Origin: CAYPGJ01 sp050174775
GTDB lineage: Bacteria > Planctomycetota > Phycisphaerae > Phycisphaerales > UBA1924
Length of the DNA stretch: 64,000 nucleotides
Assembly (NCBI GenBank): GCA_050174775.1
Contig: JBFXJP010000002.1
Coordinates: 279,426-343,425, forward strand
Reading direction: 5' to 3'
Part shown: positions 25,958-35,352 of the stretch, piece after piece
How the letters are laid out: each line of letters begins with the position of its first letter
Position numbering within the stretch: position 1 is the stretch's first letter
Program-made: the position numbers and the translations under genes
The notes under the pieces: generated by a model
What the model saw: only the letters and a program-made list of their open reading frames with translations
What the model was told of the DNA's origin: nothing
Databases searched by the model: none

Positions 25958-28600
25958 ATGAACAGCTTGTCCGCAGTGCTCCCTCGATTCGTCCTCACAG
26001 TGCTCGCCCTGTGCGTGCTCGCCCCCACATACGGGCGCACGCCGCCGCACAGCCGCACCGCTTCGCCCCCGACCTCGCCCAACCCGTTCGATTACTACGG
26101 CGGGCTGGCGCACAACGAGGCCGTCCCGGCGCCGAGCAGCGTGCTCGGGCATCCGATCGGCGCGCAGTTCTCGCGACACCACGATGTGCTTGCGTATTGC
26201 GAGGCGCTGGCTGAGGCATCGGACCGGGTGCGTCTGGAGGAGTACGGGCGCACCTGGGAGGACCGCCCGCTGGTCATCATGACCATCTCATCGCCGGCGA
26301 ACCTTGCGCGTCTGGACGAGATCCTCGCGCGACACCGCGAGCTGGCCGACCCCCGCGCGACAAGCGAGCCGCGTGCCGCTGAGATCGCGCGAGACAATCC
26401 GGCCGTTGTCTGGCTCTCCTACAACGTCCACGGCAATGAGGCGTCGTCCACCGAAGCGGCCATGCAGGTGGCGTACACGCTCGCCTCGGCAACCAACGAC
26501 GAAGTCCAGCGCATGCTCGACCGCCTCGTGGTCGTCATCGATCCCTGCCTCAACCCGGACGGGCGTGAGCGGTACGTCTCGTGGTACCGGCAGCGCCTCG
26601 GCGTGAGCATCGATGCTGATCCGCTCGCCGCGGAGCACGACGAGCCCTGGCCGGGCGGGCGCGCCAACCACTACCTCTTCGATCTCAATCGTGATTGGAT
26701 CTGGGGCGTGCACCCCGAGTCGCGTGCGCGCATCAACGCGTACCGCCGCTTCCTCCCCGTGCTCCACATCGACTACCACGAACAGGAGTACACCAGCCCG
26801 TACTTCTTCGGCGCCGGGGAGCCACCGTACAACCTCAACATCCCCCAGGAGACGAAGGACTGGATCGAGAAGTACGGCAAGGCCAACGCCGAAGTCTTCG
26901 ATGCCAACCGCCTCGTCTACGCGACGAAGGAGCGGTTCGACTATCTCTACCCGGGCTACGGCAAGGTGACGCCCGTGTATTACGGCGCCATCGGCATGCT
27001 ATGCGAACAGGCGGGTCACGGGTTCGCCGGCCTGGCCGTGAACGTGCACGACCACTACGCGCTGACGCTCCAGGACCGCGCCCGCAACCACTTCCTCACG
27101 AGCCTCTCGTACCTTGAATCCACGGCCGAGTGGCGCGAGGAGCAACTGCAGCGCTTCGCGCGATACTTCCGCGAGTCGATCGCGTCGGACGGGAAGCCCC
27201 ACGCTGCATACCTCATCGACGCCCGCACCGACCCGTCGTTGCTGCGTCGGACGTGGGACCTCTGCTCGGCCCACGCCATCGAGGTGCACGCGCTCGACGC
27301 CGACACCACGATCGCAGGCGCGCACTCGTACAAAGACGGCGGTGCGATCGAATCGCTCGAGCTCCCGCGCGGCTCCTGGGTGATCCGCACGGATCAGCCG
27401 ATGGGCCGGCTCGTGCGTGCGCTCTTCGAGCGCACCACCGAGGTCGAGAGCATCGACACCTACGACATCGCGGCGTGGTCGCTCCCCGTCGCCTTCGGCC
27501 TACGCGCCGCGTGGAGCGACTCGATTCCTGACACGGCCCATTCGCTCCTCAGCGAGTGGACCCCGCCCGCTCCCGCCATCGACGGTGTGGAGCCCGACAA
27601 AGCGGTGGCGATCATCGTGGACGCCGCACAGCACGCATTCCCAGCGGCCGTTGGCGCTGCATCCAAGCACGATCTGTACTGCCGTGCTGCGGGTGACCCC
27701 ATCGTCTATGAGGGACGCACGTTCGCCCGAGGTTCGCTCATCGTCCACAGCGTGCGCAACGATCCCGCAGCGCTTCGCGCGTTCGAATCCGATCTTCTCG
27801 CGCTCGGCCTCTCCGCCCATCGCTCCTCGTCGGGCTTCCCCGAGTCCGGCCCCGTCCTCGGCACGAACAAGAACTCCCGACTCGAATCCCCGCGCGTGCT
27901 GCTGCTCGCATCAGAGCCCGTCTCCTCGCTCTCGTATGGGGAGATCTGGAACCTCCTCGATAACCAGTGCCACATCCCGCACACGCGCATCACAGCAGAG
28001 ACGCTCGCCCGAGCGGACATCTCCGGGTTCAACACGCTCGTCATCCCGTCCGTGTCCTCTCTCTCCGGAGCGCTGGGCGAATCAGGGCTCTCCCGCCTCA
28101 AGGACTGGGTGCGCGCCGGGGGCTGCGTGATCGCGATGGACGATGCGGGCCGGTGGGCGTCGCGCACGCTGCTCGAACTCAAGGACGACAGCGAACCCAA
28201 GGATGATCGTCCGAAGGCGAGTGAGCTGAGCTACGAGCAGCGGCGAGAGCGATCAGTCGAGGATCGGGTGCCCGGGACGATGCTGCGCGTGGACATCGAC
28301 ATGACGCATCCGCTGGCCGCAGGCGTGCCGGAATGGGTCGGCGTGGTGAAGCGCGGCGCCGGGGGTCTCCCGGTCGCCGATTCCGGCTCGGTCATCGCGC
28401 GATTCGCCAAGGAGCCGCGCATCGGCGGGCCGATCTCCGACCGAAACATCGAGCGTCTCGCCGGAAAGCCGTTCCTGACACATCACCGTCTCGGGCGCGG
28501 CTCGGTGATCTGCTTCGCGGACGACGTGACATTACGCGGGTTCAATCACGCGTCCTCACGCCTGTTGCTCAACGCGATCGTCTTCGGGCCGTCGATGTAG
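25958..28600 (+). CDS. Secreted zinc carboxypeptidase (peptidase M14) with a GATase-like C-terminal domain
   Basis: ATG 25958 gives 880 residues; the hydrophobic segment FVLTVLALCVLAPTYG supports this start over an upstream in-frame one. The M14 domain (about 60-400) has VWLSYNVHGNEASSTEAA containing the HxxE zinc ligands, VVVIDPCLNPDGRERYV, FDLNRDWIW and IDYHEQE with the third zinc ligand; the catalytic Glu region is less clear. The long middle part is beta-rich. Residues about 640-760 look like a class I amidotransferase/ThuA-type fold (VLLLASEPVSSLSYGEIW, VIPSVSSLSG, LKDWVRAGGCVIAMDDAG). Large secreted M14 proteins with this two-part layout occur in several phyla, and probably digest peptides outside the cell. 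Confidence 0.85.
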   Translation: MNSLSAVLPRFVLTVLALCVLAPTYGRTPPHSRTASPPTSPNPFDYYGGLAHNEAVPAPSSVLGHPIGAQFSRHHDVLAYCEALAEASDRVRLEEYGRTWEDRPLVIMTISSPANLARLDEILARHRELADPRATSEPRAAEIARDNPAVVWLSYNVHGNEASSTEAAMQVAYTLASATNDEVQRMLDRLVVVIDPCLNPDGRERYVSWYRQRLGVSIDADPLAAEHDEPWPGGRANHYLFDLNRDWIWGVHPESRARINAYRRFLPVLHIDYHEQEYTSPYFFGAGEPPYNLNIPQETKDWIEKYGKANAEVFDANRLVYATKERFDYLYPGYGKVTPVYYGAIGMLCEQAGHGFAGLAVNVHDHYALTLQDRARNHFLTSLSYLESTAEWREEQLQRFARYFRESIASDGKPHAAYLIDARTDPSLLRRTWDLCSAHAIEVHALDADTTIAGAHSYKDGGAIESLELPRGSWVIRTDQPMGRLVRALFERTTEVESIDTYDIAAWSLPVAFGLRAAWSDSIPDTAHSLLSEWTPPAPAIDGVEPDKAVAIIVDAAQHAFPAAVGAASKHDLYCRAAGDPIVYEGRTFARGSLIVHSVRNDPAALRAFESDLLALGLSAHRSSSGFPESGPVLGTNKNSRLESPRVLLLASEPVSSLSYGEIWNLLDNQCHIPHTRITAETLARADISGFNTLVIPSVSSLSGALGESGLSRLKDWVRAGGCVIAMDDAGRWASRTLLELKDDSEPKDDRPKASELSYEQRRERSVEDRVPGTMLRVDIDMTHPLAAGVPEWVGVVKRGAGGLPVADSGSVIARFAKEPRIGGPISDRNIERLAGKPFLTHHRLGRGSVICFADDVTLRGFNHASSRLLLNAIVFGPSM

Positions 28601-28641
28601 CTGAGCGATCGTCCGCAGCCGTGGGTGCAAGCGCATGTGTC

Positions 28642-29256
28642 TTACGCCGCTTCCTTCTTCGGAGGCGCAGCTTCGGCCGTCGCGTTCGCGGCAACTGTGG
28701 GCGCAGGCTTCGCCGCAGCCGGCTTGCTCGCCACCTCATCCGACCCGTCCCCGGTCGATGTTGCCGTCTCGTTCAACGTCGATTCCGCGACAGGCTCGGG
28801 CTTTGGCACGGCAGGTGATGGAGCGGCCCCGGTAGCCGCCTTCTGCGCCGCTGCTGCGTCAGGCTTCGGCGTAGCCGCTTTGGGTGGGGGTGCGACGGTC
28901 TCGCCCTCCACAGGCGCGGCGCTCGCCGGCGCCGGCTTGGGGGTTGCCTGCGGCGCTTCGGCTTTGCTTCGTGGCGCTTCCGCCGCAGGATCCGCAGTGG
29001 GCTTCGCGCCGGCGGACGCGGCGGACGGCACACCCAGAATCCGCGCCAGCATCGGCTGCTCGGCCACCGCGCTCCGCACCTGGCTTGCCAGGGCCGACTC
29101 AGCCTCCTCAAGACGCTTCGTCGCGGCCTCATGCTCCGTCCGCAGGGCGCGCATCTGCTCATCGAGCTTCGCGACCTCCTCGGCGATCTCCGTGCGAGCA
29201 TCCCAATGCGGCTTCAGGATCGCGTCGAGCATCTGTCCCGGCGTCTGGCTCATCAT
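28642..29256 (-). CDS. Hypothetical coiled-coil protein with Ala/Pro-rich tail
   Basis: A 204-residue protein from ATG 29256 (GGAG 7 nt upstream; a second ATG follows at once). Residues 1-15 (MMSQTPGQMLDAILKPH) lead into a coiled coil (about 16-70: EIAEEVAKLDEQMRALRTEHEAA). The rest (about 85-204) is low-complexity Ala/Pro/Lys/Thr sequence, as in flexible linkers. There is no signal peptide. Glu/Lys-alternating helix plus disordered tail suggests a scaffold or polymer-binding protein, but no family is recognised. It converges with the M14 gene. Confidence 0.6.
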   Translation of the reverse strand: MMSQTPGQMLDAILKPHWDARTEIAEEVAKLDEQMRALRTEHEAATKRLEEAESALASQVRSAVAEQPMLARILGVPSAASAGAKPTADPAAEAPRSKAEAPQATPKPAPASAAPVEGETVAPPPKAATPKPDAAAAQKAATGAAPSPAVPKPEPVAESTLNETATSTGDGSDEVASKPAAAKPAPTVAANATAEAAPPKKEAA

Positions 29257-29409
29257 TCGCTCCTCATGCGGCGCATATCGCGATGCCCCGGCGTGAGTCT
29301 CATCGGCGCTGGATCTGCTCCACATCACCCGGAGGGCGGTCCAATAACGCGCCGGCGGCGCTCTGCGCGAGCGAGACCGGTTGCGCGGGAAGGTCATGTC
29401 GGCGGTTCG

Positions 29410-30288
29410 TCATTCCCGGGGCGCGTGGCGGTCTCCGTGCGACGGAGGCGTTGAGATGACGAGAAACTCGACCGGGTCGTCGGAGCGATTCTGTGCCTGA
29501 TGAGCTCGCCCCGGCGCGATCTCAAGACCTTCCCCGGCGCGCAGATCGTGCGTTGCACCGTCGACCTCCATCGTGAGGGTTCCGGTGAGCACGCGAAAGA
29601 ACTGGCGCGCGGCCGCGTGGTAGTGGCGAACCTCGCGCGCGCCTGGCGGCATGCGTTCCTCGATCACGCTGAGACCCGAGGTGCGGACGAGATGCCACCC
29701 GTCACACCGGTCGCCCCAGGTGTAATGCGGCGCCGAGGCGCGATCGATGGGCTGGTGAACGTTATGCCCCGACGCGGGGCTGCCGAGCTGCGCCGCTGCG
29801 TTGGTCGGCAGCAGCAGCGCCATCGAATGCTCGTCGACGAACGCGTCCTCTCCGGCCCGCCGAAAGAACCTGCGGTGCGTGCCCTCGATCTCGAATCCGA
29901 GGCGCCCGTACATCGAGATCGCGCGCGGATTGTCGGCGGAGACGTACAACTCGATGCGATGCCTGCCTTCCGCGCGGAGTCGGTTGATCGCTTCACGCAT
30001 CATCGCGCTGCCGACGCCGCGCCCCTGATGCTCTGGGGCCACGCCCACACTCCCGATGTACGCCGAGTGCGCGAGCCGATCGGTGCGCCGCTGAAGCACG
30101 TACGCGCCGATCACCTCGCCACGCTCCTCGGCCACGATCACCTCTCCGGCGGACTGCCACCGGCGGACGACACCCATGAACATCGCCTCGTCGCCCCGGT
30201 CGAACGCGACGTACGGCGAGACGCTGTCCGACGAGTAGATGCGATGGAGCGCAGGGATGTCCGTGTCACGAGCGGGACGGTGCAGCAT
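29410..30288 (-). CDS. GNAT acetyltransferase fused to a cupin domain
   Basis: A 292-residue two-domain protein. Residues 1-160 are a GNAT N-acetyltransferase: YIGSVGVAPEHQGRGVGSAM is the acetyl-CoA loop (Q-G-R-G-V-G) and LYVSADNPRAISMYGRLGF is the conserved C-terminal part. Residues about 190-285 are a small beta-barrel cupin with a metal-binding-type motif (REVRHYHAAARQFFRVLTG) and GEGLEIAPGRAHQAQN. Both halves keep their signature residues, so this is a real fusion and not a frame artefact. The cupin may sense or bind a small ligand acted on by the acetyltransferase (inference). Confidence 0.82.
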   Translation of the reverse strand: MLHRPARDTDIPALHRIYSSDSVSPYVAFDRGDEAMFMGVVRRWQSAGEVIVAEERGEVIGAYVLQRRTDRLAHSAYIGSVGVAPEHQGRGVGSAMMREAINRLRAEGRHRIELYVSADNPRAISMYGRLGFEIEGTHRRFFRRAGEDAFVDEHSMALLLPTNAAAQLGSPASGHNVHQPIDRASAPHYTWGDRCDGWHLVRTSGLSVIEERMPPGAREVRHYHAAARQFFRVLTGTLTMEVDGATHDLRAGEGLEIAPGRAHQAQNRSDDPVEFLVISTPPSHGDRHAPRE

Positions 30289-30346
30289 GCTCGCATTATG
30301 GCCGGGGACGTGGCGTGTGCAGCACCGTCTCGGCGATCCAAGGCCC

Positions 30347-31960
30347 TCAGCGACGCCGGCGGCGCGCCGCCCCGAGCCCGAGCATGGCGAGCGCGAACGC
30401 TCCGCCCGGCGCCGGGATCAGGAAAACATTCCCCTGCAGGCTCGTGATCGACGAGTTTGCCATGAGGATGTCCGCGAGCGTTGTCCCCTCGATCTGCTCG
30501 AGCACGTCCGCGAGCTCCGCGTCGTTCTCGTACCAGTACCGATCGCACGCTCGCAGCGCTCCGAACTGGTGCAGGAAGCCCGCCGTGAGCAGCTCGCCCA
30601 GGGACGAGCCCGCCAGATGGTCCTCCGACAATGCGCCCACCCACAGGTCGACGTTGCTCACATCGCCGTACAGCGATTCGAGCGTGTCCGCCAGCGCGGT
30701 GTCCGACGTGATCTGGTCGAACGAGGTGACGGCCGCGAGCCCGAGCGCAACGCGCACCGTGTTGTAGTCCGCCAGGCCGTGATCGCGCCCCCGCTGGATG
30801 TTGAGCGACACCAGGTCCATTCCCCCGGTGGGGATGGTGAACAGGAAGTTGCGCACGTCGGAGATCACCTTCGAGTCAACCTCCTGCATGAGCTGCGATG
30901 CCAGCCCCTTGAGCAGCGGGTCCACGCCGCCCTCATTCAGGATGCGGTGAGGCTGGAAGAACGCGTCCTGCAGCGAGACGTTCCCGGCCGCGATCACGCT
31001 GCCGTCGTCGTTGAGCCGCTGGAGCGTTGGAGAAAGCATCGTGTGCCCGACGCGGAAGAGGGCCGTGGCGAACTCGTTGGCGGTGGTCGGGTCAACCGCG
31101 TCGTCGTACCCCGAGTACGCCGGCATCTGGCTCCCCAGCAGGGCGGGCAGCCATTCGTGATAGGTGATGTGCTGGATCTCGGCGCCCACGATCTTCCGGG
31201 CCCGCTGATAGACCTCCTCGTCGCTCCAGCCGGAGTTCTGGGCTGCGATCGCGTCGGCCCAACGATTGTGCTCGCGCATGAAGAGGGTGTGCGCAGCCGT
31301 GAGCCCAAGCTGCTCGTTCACGCGCTCATCTCCGGCGACAAACATGCCGGCGCTCATCGGCAGCAAATCGCCGCTCTCGTGGCTTGTCACCGTGAGCCTC
31401 CCGCCGGTGAACGAGCGCAGGGAATCCGCGTGGCTCTGGGAAGAGCCGTACACCTGCGACCCGTCGATCCACGAGGAGATCGTGTTCACCTGCTGGCGGG
31501 GGTTGCCCAGGCTCGTGCCGGTGCCCGCTTCGTACTTCGACCGGCTGAACGAGATCGTCGTGCCCGGCGTGAAGAACGGATCGCCGTCCGGGACGAGGAT
31601 CGGCTCCGCCTCGACCGGCTCGGCGCGCGGCACGAGGTCCATGTCGTGGTCGATGAACTGTCCCCACTGCCAGACCCAGTCGGTCAGGCCGCGGCTGTTC
31701 AGCATCGATGAGGACTGGTGAAAGATCGCGTTGGAGATCACACGCGCGTTGGGGCGGTCCCCTCCGCCCATCGAGCCCATGCCGTCCCCGTACGCGGACG
31801 AGGCCATGCGTTGGAACATTGCTCCGGCAGAGCCCCAAGTGGTGTGCGTCAGGTTGTTTCCGACCCCGTCGTATGTCCGATTGGCTCCGAGACACGATGA
31901 CCCGATGGCGCCTCCCGCGAACAAGAGCGAAAACGCAACAACAAACCTCCGCGCGGTCAT
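30347..31960 (-). CDS. Secreted animal-type haem peroxidase with PEP-CTERM-like C-terminus
   Basis: ATG 31960 (AGGAGAG upstream) gives 537 residues with a signal peptide (FVVAFSLLFAGGAIGSSCLG). The haem domain has WGQFIDHDMDLVP, whose D104-H105 pair matches the haem-linking Asp and distal His of myeloperoxidase, then FMREHNRWAD with the conserved Arg, FRVGHTMLSP with the proximal His, and LNIQRGRDHGLADYN. The C-terminus (IPAPGGAFALAMLGLGAARRRRR) is a PEP-CTERM-like sorting tail: short Pro motif, hydrophobic stretch, Arg cluster. Activity would be oxidation of halides or phenols at the cell surface. The enzyme is close to normal length for bacterial members. Confidence 0.88.
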   Translation of the reverse strand: MTARRFVVAFSLLFAGGAIGSSCLGANRTYDGVGNNLTHTTWGSAGAMFQRMASSAYGDGMGSMGGGDRPNARVISNAIFHQSSSMLNSRGLTDWVWQWGQFIDHDMDLVPRAEPVEAEPILVPDGDPFFTPGTTISFSRSKYEAGTGTSLGNPRQQVNTISSWIDGSQVYGSSQSHADSLRSFTGGRLTVTSHESGDLLPMSAGMFVAGDERVNEQLGLTAAHTLFMREHNRWADAIAAQNSGWSDEEVYQRARKIVGAEIQHITYHEWLPALLGSQMPAYSGYDDAVDPTTANEFATALFRVGHTMLSPTLQRLNDDGSVIAAGNVSLQDAFFQPHRILNEGGVDPLLKGLASQLMQEVDSKVISDVRNFLFTIPTGGMDLVSLNIQRGRDHGLADYNTVRVALGLAAVTSFDQITSDTALADTLESLYGDVSNVDLWVGALSEDHLAGSSLGELLTAGFLHQFGALRACDRYWYENDAELADVLEQIEGTTLADILMANSSITSLQGNVFLIPAPGGAFALAMLGLGAARRRRR

Positions 31961-32293
31961 GGGCGATCTCTCCTGATGTACAGCGGTCACGAGCATCCCC
32001 CCGTGCGAGGGGCACTCCCGACCTGACTCCGAACCTAACTCCTACACAATGCTCGGGCAAGCGCTTTCTTGCAGAGTGCGGTGCAGGTGGCACGGATTCT
32101 GCGGTCTGCCGAACTGGCAGCAGCATGGACCGTCACGACCATCCAGGGTCACATTTTCGGCTTGTGTCCGGGCTGTCCGTGCCGGTGAGCACCGATTCCG
32201 GGCCCTGAGGGCTGGCGCAGGCGTTGCTCTACACCATGCGAACCCCCATGCGCGGCCACCGGCCGCACAGGACCAGGACGCAAGGAAGGACCC
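31961..32293 (+). other. 333-nt divergent promoter region between peroxidase and dnaK
   Basis: This stretch separates two divergent genes and must contain both promoters. I see no CIRCE inverted repeat (TTAGCACTC-N9-GAGTGCTAA) and no clear sigma-32-type promoter before dnaK. The dnaK ribosome-binding site AAGGAAGGA lies about 4-12 nt before ATG 32294. No small gene is supported. Confidence 0.4.
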
Positions 32294-34198
32294 ATGTCAA
32301 AGATCATCGGGATTGACCTCGGCACCACGAACTCCGTCGTTTCTGTCATGGAAGGCGGTCAGCCCAAGGTCATCACCAACTCATTCGGCTCGCGCCTCAC
32401 CCCCTCCGTGGTCGCCTTCACCGATAAGGGCGAGCGGCTCGTCGGTCAGCCTGCGCGCCACCAGCAGGTGACCAACCCGCGGAACACCATTTACTCCATC
32501 AAGCGGTTCATGGGCCGTCGCCACGACGAGGTCCAGTCCGAAGAGAAGCTGGTGCCCTACGAGGTCGTGGGCGGCGCCTCCGAGCTGGTGAAGGTTCGCA
32601 TCAAGGGCAAGGACTACACCGCCCCCGAGATCAGCGCCATGATCCTCCAGTCCCTCAAGAAGGCAGCCGAGGACTATCTCGGTGAGAAGGTCGAGCGCGC
32701 GGTCATCACCGTCCCCGCCTACTTCAACGACGCCCAGCGCCAGGCCACGAAAGAGGCAGGCGAGATCGCGGGTCTCAAGGTCGACCGCATCATCAACGAG
32801 CCCACGGCTGCGGCCCTCGCCTACGGCCTCGAGAAGAAGAAGAACGAGAAGATCGCCGTCTTCGACCTGGGCGGCGGCACGTTCGACATCTCCATCCTCG
32901 ACGTCGGCGACGGCGTGTTCGAGGTGATCTCCACCGCGGGCGACGGCCACCTCGGTGGCGACGACTGGGACCAGAAGCTCATCGACCATCTCGCGGACGA
33001 GTTCCGCAAGAAGGAAGGCATCGACGTCCGCAACGATCCCATGGCGCTCCAACGCCTCAAGGAAGCCGCGGAGAAGGCCAAGATCGAGCTCTCCACCGTC
33101 CAGGAGACGACCGTCAACCTGCCCTTCATCACGGCCGATCAGTCCGGCCCCAAGCACCTGCAGGTCTCCATCACGCGCTCGAAGTTCGAGTCGCTCTGCG
33201 ATGACCTCTTCAACCGTCTCCGCGAGCCCTGCCGCAAGGCCCTCACCGACGCCAAGCTCGACGCTTCCAAGATCGATGAGGTCGTGCTGGTCGGCGGCTC
33301 CACACGCATGCCCCGCGCCCAGCAGATCGCCAAGGAAATCTTCGGCAAGGAGCCCAACAAGTCGGTCAACCCCGACGAGGTTGTGGCCCTCGGCGCCGCG
33401 ATCCAGGGCGGCGTTCTTCGCGGCGACGTCAAGGACATCCTCCTGCTCGACGTCACCCCGCTCTCCCTGGGCGTCGAAACGCTCGGCGGCGTCATGACCA
33501 CCCTCATCCCGCGCAACACCACCATCCCGACCTCCAAGAAGGAAGTCTTCTCCACCGCGGCCGACAACCAGACCTCCGTGCAGATACACGTCCTCCAGGG
33601 CGAGCGCCAGTTCGCCAAGGACAACCGCACGCTCGGCATGTTCGAGCTCACCGGCATCCCCCCGGCGCCGCGCGGCATGCCCCAGGTCGAAGTCGAGTTC
33701 GCCCTCGACGCCAACGGCATGCTCAACGTCAAGGCCACCGACAAGGCCAGCGGCAAGAGCCAGAACATCGAGATCAAGGGCTCCTCCGGCCTCTCCAAGG
33801 AAGAGGTCGAGCGCATGAAGCGCGAAGCCGAAGCTCACGCCGAAGAGGACAAGCAGCGCCGCGAGGTCGTCGACCTCAAGAACCGCGCCGACGCCATGGT
33901 CATTCAGACCCGCAAGGCTCTCGAAGAGCACGGCGGCAAGGTCTCCTCCGAGGTCCGCGGCAACATCGAGTCCGCCATCACCCAGGTCGAGACCGCCGTC
34001 AAGGGCGAGGAGAAGGCCGCGATCGAGACCGCCGTCGCAAACCTCGAGAAGGCGTCGATGGAGCTCGGCAAGGTGATGTACGAAGCCGCGCAGCAGAAGG
34101 CCGCCGGCGCTCAGCCCGCTCACGGCGAGCAGCCCGCCGACGCCAACGGCGCAAACAAGGACGACGTCATCGACGCCGAGTACGAAGTGAAGGACTAA
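32294..34198 (+). CDS. dnaK: Molecular chaperone DnaK (Hsp70)
   Basis: A 634-residue Hsp70. The N-terminus MSKIIGIDLGTTNSVVSVME is the ATPase phosphate-1 loop, and VFDLGGGTFDIS and VVLVGGSTRMPR are the other family signatures. The substrate-binding domain follows the linker DILLLDVTPLSLGVET, and the C-terminal lid is charged. The end NKDDVIDAEYEVKD is the usual D-D-x-V-D-A-E-x-E/V-D motif. DnaK binds unfolded proteins under ATP control with DnaJ and GrpE; neither partner gene is present here. It is a single gene ending in a terminator 36 nt downstream. Confidence 0.97.
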   Translation: MSKIIGIDLGTTNSVVSVMEGGQPKVITNSFGSRLTPSVVAFTDKGERLVGQPARHQQVTNPRNTIYSIKRFMGRRHDEVQSEEKLVPYEVVGGASELVKVRIKGKDYTAPEISAMILQSLKKAAEDYLGEKVERAVITVPAYFNDAQRQATKEAGEIAGLKVDRIINEPTAAALAYGLEKKKNEKIAVFDLGGGTFDISILDVGDGVFEVISTAGDGHLGGDDWDQKLIDHLADEFRKKEGIDVRNDPMALQRLKEAAEKAKIELSTVQETTVNLPFITADQSGPKHLQVSITRSKFESLCDDLFNRLREPCRKALTDAKLDASKIDEVVLVGGSTRMPRAQQIAKEIFGKEPNKSVNPDEVVALGAAIQGGVLRGDVKDILLLDVTPLSLGVETLGGVMTTLIPRNTTIPTSKKEVFSTAADNQTSVQIHVLQGERQFAKDNRTLGMFELTGIPPAPRGMPQVEVEFALDANGMLNVKATDKASGKSQNIEIKGSSGLSKEEVERMKREAEAHAEEDKQRREVVDLKNRADAMVIQTRKALEEHGGKVSSEVRGNIESAITQVETAVKGEEKAAIETAVANLEKASMELGKVMYEAAQQKAAGAQPAHGEQPADANGANKDDVIDAEYEVKD

Positions 34199-34234
34199 GC
34201 CTCACCAGCCACACCGAGATTCACCACCCCCACA

Positions 34235-34265
34235 GAGGCTCAGCGGCTCCGCGCCGCTGGGCCTC
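34235..34265 (+). terminator. Intrinsic terminator after dnaK
   Basis: A 13-bp stem (34235-34247 with 34253-34265, one G-T pair) has the loop TCCGC and is followed by GCTTTGTTCT. Because the convergent dockerin-protein gene ends at 34287, the same hairpin may serve both strands. Confidence 0.7.
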
Positions 34266-34286
34266 GCTTTGTTCTGTACCTCACGT

Positions 34287-35219
34287 TCACGGCCCGCACG
34301 ACACGCCGAAGTTCGACAGCACCAAGTTCAGATCGGCAAAGTTCACCGCCCCGTCCCCGTTCACGTCCCCCGGCAGACCCGCGCCCATCGAGCCGAAGTT
34401 CGACAGCACCATGTTCAGGTCCGCGAAGTTCACCACACGGTCCCCCGTCGCGTCCCCCGCGCACGGCATCGAGAACAGCAGCGCGTTCGCCATCAGCCGT
34501 GCCCCGTCCGACGTCTGATCCCAGTACCCAGCGTTCACCGCGTTCGACACAGGATGGAATCCCAACTCCACCACGCGCGGGTTCGGCGCCAGCGCCACCA
34601 GCGTGTGTCCCGTGTTCCACGTCGCCACCTTCGTCGAGCCCGCCGTCAGCGTCGTGCTCACCGGCCGATACCCCCCGAACAACTGACCCTGGCTCGTCAC
34701 GCCCGTGCTCGTCACGAACGAGTTCACCCCGTTGAAGATCGGGTGGTTGGGAATCAGCACCTGCCCAAGCCCGCCCGTCGCCTGCGTGTAGTTCCCGTTC
34801 TGCGGGATCGCGATGTAGTTCCCCGTCTGCCACCGCCCCTGCAGATACCGATCCACGTTCAGCGACGTGTTCGAGAACACCGCCACGACCACGCCCCCGC
34901 CCCCATCCACGTAGTCCGCGAGCGCCGTCCCCATCGCCACCGCGTCCTCGAACGAATCGTTCGACCACACCAGCACCGCGTCCCACTGCGCGAACTCCGC
35001 CGGCGTCGGCGTCCCCCCCGTCGGGTTGAACCGCGTCGCGTTGAACAGCGACACCGAGTTGAACAGCCCCGTCGCCACCAGCTTGTCGCGCGCGTCGGTG
35101 AACCGAGTGTTCGTCTCCGGGTTCGTCGTGTTCGATGCCGCGGCCACGATGGCCACATCCGGCAACGCCGATGCGATCGATCCCGCCGCAAGCAACGCAA
35201 CCATCCCGACATGACGCAT
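34287..35219 (-). CDS. Secreted protein with GATase/ThuA-like domain and dockerin pair
   Basis: A 310-residue secreted protein with signal peptide MRHVGMVALLAAGSIASALP. The body (about 20-245) has a Rossmann-like pattern (DVAIVAAASNTTN, WDAVLVWSNDSFED, LADYVDGGGGVVVAVFS, NHPIFNGVNSF) like ThuA or class I amidotransferase folds used in sugar or trehalose metabolism. The last 60 residues are two EF-hand-type dockerin repeats: GDATGDRVVNFADLN and GDVNGDGAVNFADLN, each followed by V-L-S-N-F-G. The pair is bracketed by Cys (PCAGD before, GVSC after), as in the large paralogues at 51416-64000. Function is unknown; attachment of the dockerin to some outer component is inference. Confidence 0.75.
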   Translation of the reverse strand: MRHVGMVALLAAGSIASALPDVAIVAAASNTTNPETNTRFTDARDKLVATGLFNSVSLFNATRFNPTGGTPTPAEFAQWDAVLVWSNDSFEDAVAMGTALADYVDGGGGVVVAVFSNTSLNVDRYLQGRWQTGNYIAIPQNGNYTQATGGLGQVLIPNHPIFNGVNSFVTSTGVTSQGQLFGGYRPVSTTLTAGSTKVATWNTGHTLVALAPNPRVVELGFHPVSNAVNAGYWDQTSDGARLMANALLFSMPCAGDATGDRVVNFADLNMVLSNFGSMGAGLPGDVNGDGAVNFADLNLVLSNFGVSCGP

Positions 35220-35352
35220 GGGTGTTCCTCCGCTCGTTCAGGTGTGACCCCGACAGAATACGGCGAAAAAACCGCTTCCCCAACCCCAAATCCGCCGATC
35301 GCGCCGCATTGTTCCCGGACGCTCCCCTGGCCTTCCCCGCCGCGTTCTCCGC

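Noticed and set aside
31961..32293. CIRCE element or sigma-32 promoter before dnaK
   Set aside because: No TTAGCACTC/GAGTGCTAA pair and no good heat-shock promoter; CCCCCATG near 32249 lacks a matching -35.
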